DNA of 64,000 nt from Gentiana macrophylla. Taxonomy: Eukaryota > Streptophyta > Magnoliopsida > Gentianales > Gentianaceae. The stretch is taken from NCBI GenBank assembly GCA_026214975.1, contig CM047805.1:5146001-5210000 (forward strand). The letters are read 5' to 3'. Of the stretch, positions 55,263 to 64,000 are shown in pieces. A program made the translations under genes and the position numbers. Numbering within the stretch: the first letter of the stretch is position 1; every line of letters begins with the position of its first letter. The notes under the pieces were generated by a model. The model ran no database searches, had not been told where the DNA came from, and saw nothing but the letters and a program-made list of their open reading frames with translations.

Positions 55263-56788
55263 GGGTAACTTATCACCATCCTTAAGAAAAATGTACTTAA
55301 GGTGTTGTGGAAGTGGTTATGCTCCAAGTCAGTAGGTGGTTGCTCAATACTGGATTTTAAGGGGCCCACCTTTTCCTTATGGGCTTGAAGTGGTTGGATC
55401 AAGAATACCTCATCTTTCCGAGGTACAACCCGTAAAGGTAATTGGATCACATCATCCATAGGGATCCTTCGTCAAGCACTCCGCTTTCTCCTTCTCATGC
55501 TTGATCATCCTTCTCAACTCTTCTTCTTCTAGCTCCTCTGCTAGCTGTTCCCAATCATCAACCTCCCAATGAGTAGTTTCTCTCCATAAATCCACTTCAT
55601 CCCAACTACCCATCAGGGCTTCCTCTTCTACAGGGTTAAAGTCTTCCTGATGCAGCTCTTTGAAATCATCGTTCATTGCTGGGAATCTCCATGTTTCTTG
55701 TTCATTGACAGGCTCATTGTGAGCAAGTCATGAAGACGACTCGTCAGTGACTACGGCCTGTAATGAAACAGAAGATGGTCCACAGCCAGCTTGATCTTTA
55801 ATGTTTATAGCTTCGAAAACACCTATCTCTGTTAGCTCTATTGCTTCTTCAGAGTTGGCATCTTCTTCGTCCTCATAAATTGCTTCAACGAACGAGATTT
55901 CTTCACTCAAGGTTTCCTCGTGACTTTTCCTCGTGTGAAGGTAATGATGTATCATCGACTCTAAGCGTAATCGACCCTTACGTAAATCGATGAGGGCGGC
56001 AGAGGTATCCAAAAAGGTCCGGCCGAGAATTCAGGGCATCTCTTTGTCAGGTGGATAGTCTAAGATAACCCAGTCGGTAGGGAAAACCAAGCCACCAACA
56101 TCGAGAAGAACATTAGCAACACAACCGGCTGCAGAGAGGCTTGATCGGTCTATCATCTCAAGAGAAATAGGCGTTCCGCATTCTTTTATCTAAACCGAGC
56201 TTTTTTGCAGACGTTCAATGGCATCACATTTATGGAGGCCCCGAGTCGCATAAGACGTTTTGGAACATGTGGCCTTCAATCTCACAAGAGATCGAAGGTC
56301 TCCGGGTCACCTCGCTTAGTAGCAACTTTTGTGAAACCATAGAGCAATCTTCTCTTAAAACTTCTTCCGCCATCCCTTGAAGCTTCTTCTTGCTTCCACA
56401 AACTTCCTTAAGATACTTAGAGCACTTGGGCATTTTTACCAATACCTCACTAGGGGTATACTCACTTTGGTATCTCTAAGCATCCTCCTCACACCGTCAT
56501 ATTGTCTGTCATGACTGAGGGTATTCTCTTTTTTCTTTGGTGGATAAGGAAGGGCTTTATCATTGTTCATGGCTTGATTTTTTGTGGCGTCATCTTCCTT
56601 ATCCTTCCATCTGACAAACTTCTCCTCCCTCTTCTTTGTCAGGGGTACAGCCACCTGGCTTTTCCTCATTTCTCTATTAGAATCATTTTCATCACCCGAA
56701 GAATCATCATTAAGCTCCTCTTCGCTGTTGCTTCCTTCGGTATTGAACTTCTGATTGCCCCCTCCTGAACTTATGGCATCAGGAGGGG
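55263..56788 (-). pseudogene. Athila copy 2 protease region, fragmented
   Basis: Homologous to 45310-46970 but split into short frames (56669-56436, 56442-56230, 56012-55728, 55676-55452) by at least six small indels. The active-site block reads LCDSGP then shifts, against LCDSGASIN in copy 1. The acidic C-terminal stretch is preserved in pieces. Confidence 0.88.
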
Positions 56789-58367
56789 CTACTCGTTTCC
56801 CGACATCTTTCCGTGTCCTACCTGCTTACCACTCCTTAAAGTAACCCCATTCAGCTCTTCGGTCCCATAATCCCATTGAGGTGTGATGGCAGTGCAAACA
56901 TTGATATCTGCTTTAGGATTTCTTTCGGTATAACTTGGAAGTTTACCATGGGGTCTGTTTGCTTGTTGATCTGCCATCTAGCCAACCTGTCTCTCTATTG
57001 TCTAGACACTAGTAGCCAAGGTCTTCACCATGTCCACTAGCTCATCAAACTTATGTTGAGGGACATAAGAGGTGGTTTAGTTATGAGGTTGGTTTTGATT
57101 CCAACCACTTTGAGGTCTCTGAGAGTTAGGATTGTGAGATTGATTAACCACCCCGGGAGGTGGTTCTTGATAACTTGAGCTGAAGGAATGTTTGGAATTT
57201 GATGGGCCAGGTGGTGCATTGGCTTGATTAAGATTGGGACGTTGAAATCCGGAATAATTCTGATTCTGATTGAAGTTTCTGAAGGTTTGGTTATGATTCT
57301 CCATCAAATTTACTTCCTCAGTCATCTCGTTTCCCGCCTGTATTCCCAGGTAATTCAAATCTGGCTGCCCTTGTTGTCTTCTTTGCATTTGTAAATCGGC
57401 TAGCTGCTTGCTAATTACTTCCATTTGAGCAACTAACACCTTAGTCTCTAATTGCTCGCAGCAGATTCCTTCTTATTCCCACTAACATTGGTCTTCCTAG
57501 GACTTGACCACATGTTATTCTTGGCTATAGTTTCTACTACCCGTAGAAGCTGGCCATCACCTCCCAGGAATGATCCATGAGCGGTTGAATCAAGGAAGTC
57601 TCTATTTGGTTGAGAAACACTCTGTCAGAGAACAACTCTAGTAGCTCATGTCTCTGTATCCATGGTTGGGGCACTTCCTCATCAATGATTTAATCTCTCC
57701 CATGCTTTCCCCACACTCTCACCATCAAGTTGTTAAAATGTGGCTATCTCCTTTTCATGTCCATGATTGTCCAGTGTGAGACAAACTTGAGCAAAGGCTC
57801 TTTTGACATCATTCAGTGCACGTAGAGAATGATGGGCTAAAGATTTGAACCAACGGTTTGCTTCACCCTTTAGAGCAAACGGGAAGAGTTTTAACTTGAC
57901 AATCTCGTAATCAACACCAGGATAGTGGCTCGCTTCGCAGATTTGAACGAAGGTGGACAAGAAGTCGTGAGGATCTTCGTCGGCGAGTGCCATGAAAAGA
58001 ACTATTCGGACCACCCTACCACTCCATTTTTGGATCGAAGTTCGCTTGCCCCATGTCCGGAGGGGCGAATAGGTCTATGCCCTTCCAGAAAGTCTTGGTC
58101 AAGATAGGGAGCATAGGGGTCTTGATTTAACTGGTTTAGCTGGTTTTGACGGAATTGTTGAAACTGATTATTTATCCCAGCTTGTTGATTCTGTTGTTGC
58201 TGTAATGCCTACATCTGTTGAAGGATCAGATTCATTTGGGCTTGAGGATCTGGATTTTGAACTTCGTTGGCCATAATGTCTGGATCAGGGAAGAGCTTTC
58301 TCCTGAGAATAGATCGCTCAGGCTCGGGATTAAAGATAAGAGGTCCCTTCTTACTCCTGGTTTGCAT
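56789..58367 (-). pseudogene. Athila copy 2 gag, fragmented
   Basis: Homologous to 46990-48579. The start codon equivalent lies at 58367. The capsid part survives as 58014-57733 (EDPHDFLSTFVQICEASHYP, FPFALKGEANRWFKSL) and the Gln/Asn/Pro-rich C-terminus as 57439-57077. Many one- and two-base differences from copy 1 break the frame. A stop at about 58207 (TAC-ATC change in the Gln-rich tract) also differs. Confidence 0.88.
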
Positions 58368-58946
58368 AAACCAGAAGAGCAGAATGGAAAGAAATCAACC
58401 TTAGGGTTGATGAGAACGAAATGTAGAGGAAATTAGAGGGTTTAGAAAGAGAGAAGAGAAAAGAAGTGACAATTGAAGAGAGTGAACTGGCGTTCAGTAT
58501 GAGTGAACGCTGGTTCAGGGGAAATTCTGGAAGTGGACGCTCGTTCGAGTTATCGAATCGGCGCCCGTAAGACAAATCAGAAGGCAGGCAGGCGTTCAGA
58601 GTTTGGACGCCCGTTCGGACAATTTCTAAATTTTTTTTTATTTTTTTATTTTTTATCCTTTTTATGTAGAAAATATATAGAACAGAAACAGGAAAATAAA
58701 CCTACCTACGAAAAACTTAAAACAGGAAAAAGACTAAGACGATGAAAAAAAACGTGTTGAAATCTTCTAGGGCTAAAATGGAAGGGAAAACAGTGGCTTT
58801 TGACCTCAAAAACGGTGTCAAACGGCCGTAGGCGGTTCACCACGTCGTCGGCATCGGAACGAGCTTTCTGAATCGGGGTCCTGCGCGCCAAACGGACACT
58901 CGAGCCGAAAGTTATGGCCAAAACATCGCCGACCACGTAAAATCGT
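58368..58946 (-). promoter_or_regulatory. Athila copy 2 leader, cut before the primer site
   Basis: It matches 48580-49160, including the GAACTGGCGTTC / GAACGCTGGTTC pair (about 58484 and 58505) and later motif variants. It ends at 58946 where LTR G is inserted. The primer binding site and third LTR expected next are not in the window. AATCG (58942-58946) is the candidate target duplication of G. Confidence 0.75.
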
Positions 58947-59434
58947 GTTAGAAATCTACGCGGAACGCAGCTGAATTCAAAATTTATTTCTATCGACCCA
59001 AGATCGACTTCGTTTAAACAATAAACAAACAAGTAGTAGACGGTGGTTACCTTGGTTGATCTAAAAGATCGACGCTTTGACCGTCTAAGGAGAGTAGTTC
59101 TGCATAGAGCCGCCCAAGTGTTCGGCCTCTACCGCTAGTCCACACGAACACCCCGCCGGAAACCCATCATGGATTGTTATTGGAAAACTCCGGTTGCTAG
59201 ACCGGCCCTTTTCCCCTCTCTCCAACTCTCTATAGGATGCTCTCTAATTTTACACAAGAACTATTAGCTCTTGGAATTATGATGTACAAAAGAGCTTGAC
59301 ACCCACCTCCTTTTATAATGGATGTGGCGCCCCAAATAGAGTAGAGGAGAAGAAAACCTTTTCCCAATAAAATAAGGAAAATATAATTGATTGATTTATC
59401 TCATTTATTATAATATCTTATATCAAATAAATCT

Positions 59435-59505
59435 AGGATATTGTCAATATCTTATATTGAATATTCCCAAGATATTGTCAATATCTTATATTGACAATAT
59501 TTATC
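59435..59505. repeat. Short repeats in LTR G
   Basis: GATATTGTCAATATCTTATA occurs twice in tandem with about 37-bp period (about 59437 and 59472), each itself a partial inverted repeat (GATATTG...CAATATC). Confidence 0.75.
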
Positions 59506-59651
59506 TTTTATTATATTACCATAAATCAATTTACACATGTGTGCAAATCTATATATATTAATATTTAATATTAATACACAATATAAAGTCATGATTGACT
59601 AACTTTCACAATTCACGTGTATCAACATGAATGTGCGCCATACATATATAT

Positions 59652-59653
59652 AT

Positions 59654-59694
<41 letters not shown>
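59652..59694. repeat. (TA)n microsatellite in LTR G
   Basis: About 43 bp of uninterrupted TA, with further TA-rich runs at 59555-59575 and 59790-59803. Confidence 0.9.
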
Positions 59695-59701
<7 letters not shown>

Positions 59702-60946
59702 AGTCAACATGATTAATATAATACTATGATTAATTAATTTGTAAAATACATGTGTATCATATACACATAAATTCGACATACATATCTAATATATATATAT
59801 ATTTAATTAATCAACATAATTAATATCTTGTATTTAATTTATTCATAATAAATAAATACCACCATATTAATTTACCACTATAACCTTTATAGTCTCGAGA
59901 TAAACTTTCCTTATTTGGTCATCAACTATAACCACATTTTAATCCGGCTAGATGTTCTTATGTGTGTGACCCGATAGGCTTCGAATATGTTGGCCGTAGA
60001 CACAAAGTGCAAATTACTTAAAATGCCCTTCATGCCTAACGATCACGGGATAGCGTCTCAGCAACACACCGTGACCCCAATCATCGGAAGAGTCAAATGC
60101 AATGACTACTACCTTTCATGTGAAACAATTACCGTGTAACTTACAATCCTATCGCTGTAATAATATCCATACGGTCGTTAGTCGAGTGTCAAAACATCAA
60201 CGACCGTATCTTATAATCTGGATATCAAACTCTCTCGAAGTAACACATTTACTCCCACTTTGCAAAGATTCACGAGAGCTAGACATTCCTTATAAGAAGG
60301 CCATTTCGGATATTCGATCTCAATCATAGGATACGCGATTCCCAGACGACCAATCATGTATACTCCGCATGCTTCAGTATCATACCCAATCACTACCGCA
60401 TTATCGCCCCATGGCTGTGGAAACCTCAATAGTGTCAAAGCATGACAATCCACACCGTGATGCCATGAAGACTCGGTCAAAAGGATAATTACACAACCGC
60501 CACATAGTGTGACACTTATCTGTGTAAGTGGGTCGATCTAACGACGCATTCTCTAATACACGCCCACGCATACCCAAGTGTCTCTACACTTCGATAGAGC
60601 GAGATCTATCCCTCGCCTTAAAGACAGAAGACATCTAATACGTGCTAGTCATTTATACTATCAATGTCCTGTTTAATAGTACATCGGCCTAGAGACATTT
60701 AAGTATCAAACTTATTAAAGTGATTAGAGATCTCATCAACCATAATCGCCTATCATGGTTTCTCTCTAATACGATTTAATACTAAGGACGTTATCATATA
60801 ACAATTCACAATTGGTTCTTTAAAAGAACAAATATATGACAACATAAAAGCCATTTAATATATGTACAAACATAAAGAAATAGTATAAATGATCCGACCC
60901 GGTCGGATCCGTCCAACCCGATTGGGTTTAGGACACTATTTCAACA

Positions 60947-60957
60947 ATCTCCCACTT
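60947..60957 (-). promoter_or_regulatory. Polypurine tract of element G
   Basis: AAGTGGGAGAT on the minus strand directly precedes the LTR start TGTTGAAATAG, an arrangement common in plant LTR elements. Confidence 0.85.
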
Positions 60958-63900
60958 GGCCTAAAACCAATCACTCGCACACACAAGACCAAGTTGAAAC
61001 ACAAGAATCTCATGCAATACTCGCAACCATTACTAGCCATAAACGGATCGCTATCCGTGGGGACTCGAGACTATCTTCATATCACGCCCATATGATCAAG
61101 TCAAAGGAACCACCTCAACACACACACGCTACGAATCTCGACGAGACCCACGGTCCTTGCTTCAAGCAATGAATCCACTTACTATATCGCTATATAGAAA
61201 AGGTGGAAGAACCGTACAAGGTTCGGGAATGAACCTTCTAGATCCATGTATTTGCTCCCGCGCCTCTAAGGCACTACTTGTGTTTTGGCTAAGTTGTAGA
61301 GTTTACAAAGTGACCCGTAGGCTAGAACATTTCCAGCTCACTGTATCACTTATTCAAAGTGACTGCAAACCCAGACTGTAGCTCCCACTCGCCTTCATAA
61401 GACTCAGGATATACGTCTGTATATCTACGTTTATTTAATTCCAAGTTTCAATAAACTAGGAACTGTTCCTTAACTTGTTTAAGGATATTCTCGACATTCA
61501 CCAGATTTACTTTCATACTTTCTCATGACTATTCATGGACTATGAACATCCGGCATCATCTTTATGATGGTTCCTATCGCATTAGCGAAGGAAACCTTCC
61601 ATAAGCATCATCTTTCACCTTATCCTTAGGACCAACGTCCTAACATAGATAGATCTCGAGAACACCGACTAGCAGCATCCCCTGTCGCGACCTATGCTAA
61701 ACTCTTTTAGCATCACATCTATATAGGTAAACTATAATTTAACAGCAGTTAAATCTATCACTATAGATTCTTATTTCCAAAATAAGAACTACTAATCCAA
61801 GTGCTTTCGTAAAGACCTTGAATTACCAAACATTAATTGACTGTGACATGGGGAGATGATTCCTAAGAGAGATATCTAATACCTTACTCAAAAATCGTAA
61901 CACGCTCCCACTATCCATCTTGCACATTGGGCATATCCTTCTTTTGACTAAATCAAACTCCTTTGATTATCAAACAAAGAAATCGTTTAGAGAAACTTGT
62001 TTGAGTCCATAAATGGATCTCATGGGCTTACATATCATATTATCGTCTATGAACATCGGGTTGTTTGCCCAACGTCTTCAACACTATCATATAGTCATGA
62101 TACGAAGTTATAACAAGCATTATCTGAATAGAACTGGGCACAGCTGGCAGCATAAAGATAATTACAAGGTTTACACCTCATACCCTTCAGCCGTCACTAT
62201 AGCCTTATGGTAATCAGATTACTATCCATGTCACCTTTTCAGGACACTCCCTTGGGTAAGGCAGACTAGGTTCACAACCTGGTTGTCAGCGATGGAATCT
62301 AATTCGAGATATTATGGCTCATAGCCATATCTCTCAATCTTGCCTTTCAAACATTCTTTCATAAGTCGTGAGATATTCATTCTTCAAGATGAACATACCA
62401 ACAACCCTTTCAGGCTTGAGGTTATCCATGAGACTTACTGAACTTTTGTGTGCACCGAGCAAAGTGATTTACACCTCATCGCTATGTGGCGCGCTCCGTT
62501 CACGCTCCTATGGTTGAATAATTCCCTGTGGTTCTCAAACTACCTTTGAGATCTAAATCTACTCCCATTTGTTTCTCTTGGAAGAAACACTTCCTCTAGA
62601 AGACAGCATGTTTGGAGACAAACATTTTGCTCCACGGACAAGTAAATAATATCTAGCGTGCTAGCTAAGATATTCCACAAAGTTGCATATGTCGTACTAG
62701 GCTCCAAGCTTTTCTGACTTTGCCTATGACAACTTCAAATCATCGGTTAAGATAGATTCGACATTATCTTCTTCCATATCTAATATGGAATTTATTCAAC
62801 CTTTATTCTTTGGAACTAGGTTAAGTATAAGGGCACTATCCCGAAACGGGTAAGGGATACTTCGCATGGCTTGCGTCACACCTTTATCATATAAAGCGTT
62901 ATTTCCATTTTGGGAACACAATCTAATTGCGTATCCCAAAGATGGTATCATTCAAGGGAGAATCTTATTCCCTTTCAGACGACTTCTGAAACACCCTTCA
63001 GGTATTAATTACTTCAATCCAATTGAAGATTAATTCCTAAGTAGCTCATCAATCTCATATTCGTACTAGCTCGAACTTTTCGGGCTTCCGAATTTTTCAC
63101 TTTACTAAGTACACTTGACTATTTCTAAAAATAGTCATAGAGATTAACAAACAATTATTTGTGGCATTAATTGTCATAAGCCAACAAACATCGGTATGTT
63201 TAGGCTTTAGACAATTTTTCTAGAATTTATAACCTTTTCATAAAAGGGTATTTTAGTCCTCTTTGGATAAGATGCGCTTAACCCACATGATTCATAATCA
63301 TATGGTTCAACATCATCAGAATGACGTTTAATTACACGCTTCTCTTCCGAGAGAGGCGTATCTAGAACAACCACAAATATCAAGGATAATGACCATACAA
63401 ATATTTAGTTGAGATCTCATCACATATATCAACTATTTAGTGACTACAATCTAGTATGTTAGATTCAGTGACCATCCAATTTTATCAGAATAACATTTAT
63501 TCTTTACAATTGAATGTGTCTACTAAATCCTAACAAATAACTGAACTTGTGTCCTTCATAAGAACCGGAACATAATAACATTTATTTAGTTCCCCTTATC
63601 GGTTTACTAGATCCGAGAATATGGTAAGTGTTACAACGTTTGTTTCACCTTCCATTTTTGTATTCAATCTTTCTAATTTAATCACACTCGTAAGATATCA
63701 TATATCTTAGAGTTGACTTGATCTTAGATTGATTTATCTCAACTTACTTGCCTATAATAGAAACTTCAATAAGTTCTCTATTTAAGCACATGCCCTAACT
63801 TTCATTTTAATCCTTCAAGCACTTGTAAATGTTTCTTAGTGTAGCCTTCATAAGACTTAAGAAAGATCACAAGAGCTATGTCTTTGATTTCCTTTCATAA

Positions 63901-64000
63901 AGAAAATCTAAAGTTTATTAAATAGTTTATTTAACCTTTTAAATCGTATTTAAAACATTAACTATTTAATTAACCTTTAAGCAATGATAGAATTAAGTCG
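60958..64000 (-). mobile_element. Element G internal region, apparently non-coding
   Basis: The 3 kb next to the polypurine tract should encode RNase H and RT in a Copia element, or integrase in a Gypsy element. I see none of their motifs on either strand, and no long open frame. The sequence is of even composition and not low-complexity. I read it as the body of a large non-autonomous element (LARD-like). An extremely decayed coding region cannot be excluded, and the 5' part is outside the window. Confidence 0.5.

Larger units (their letters stand above)
58947..60946 (-). mobile_element. LTR G, 3' LTR of a large retrotransposon
   Basis: Exactly 2000 bp, from TGTTGAAATAGTGTCC (minus, 60946) to GATTTCTAACA (58947), with TG...CA ends and a polypurine tract adjoining its start. 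Its orientation places the element body to the right, beyond the window. It interrupts Athila copy 2. It holds a TA microsatellite and several near-identical TATTGACAATATCTT repeats (about 59435-59505), and no convincing coding frame. Confidence 0.85.

Noticed and set aside
60211..60480. 89-codon minus-strand open frame
   Set aside because: It lies wholly inside LTR G and shows no known domain.

Overview
This 64 kb window is plant nuclear DNA made almost entirely of nested, mostly dead LTR retrotransposons. I recognise no intact host protein-coding gene, rRNA or tRNA gene. The plant origin rests on primer binding sites complementary to plant tRNA-Asp and initiator tRNA-Met, on plant Copia (SIRE, Tork, Ale-type) and Gypsy (Athila-type) proteins, and on a fragment of a plant mitochondrial nad7 gene with group II intron flanks. 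An angiosperm, probably a eudicot, is likely; the sequence does not let me go further.

Layout, left part (1-15.99 kb). This is a nest up to five levels deep. Fragments of an Ale-type Copia element (about 15.19-15.99 kb, minus) are split from anything further left by a SIRE-type element A (minus; LTR 13370-15188, gag remnant to 11.8 kb). A is cut by an Athila-like Gypsy element E (minus; 5' LTR 9990-11717, 3' LTR to 2506). E contains a plus-strand relative, E2 (LTR 3627-3888 plus 5405-6606, internal to about 9.64 kb). E2 is split by a solo LTR, D1 (3889-5404), with an AAGGG duplication at both edges. A Copia-like LTR, F, running off the left edge, interrupts E at 1416.

Middle (16-32.3 kb). 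A SIRE gag fragment (minus) lies head to head with a SIRE pol (plus, 17.1-20.3 kb), followed by an envelope-like ORF and a 3' LTR (23006-24426). This plus element sits in a second, pol-less SIRE derivative B (minus, 24.4-29.8 kb: LTR, gag, envelope-like ORF). B itself is inserted in the integrase of a Tork-type Copia element (29.8-31.6 kb). A small Copia leader and a 146-bp LTR follow.

Right part (32.3-64 kb). An AT-rich stretch with a (TA)n microsatellite, a possible Gypsy LTR and MITE-like repeats leads to an Ale-type Copia element H (about 35.64-39.45 kb). H is interrupted by a TRIM array whose internal region holds about 1.8 kb of mitochondrial nad7 DNA. H is cut at 39446 by an Athila tandem, LTR-internal-LTR-internal (39446-58946), two 1501-bp LTRs with two about 8.2 kb bodies. 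The second body is broken by a 2000-bp LTR, G (58947-60946), whose apparently non-coding internal region runs off the right edge.

The strongest unexplained signals are three. First, family-specific near-palindromic motifs occur in pairs about 21 bp apart at equivalent regulatory positions in separate Gypsy families. Second, a TRIM carries mitochondrial nad7. Third, differences between the two Athila copies repeat the same CAG-to-CGT and CTG-to-CG/CTCG changes, which look like methylation-linked consensus errors and not like ordinary decay.
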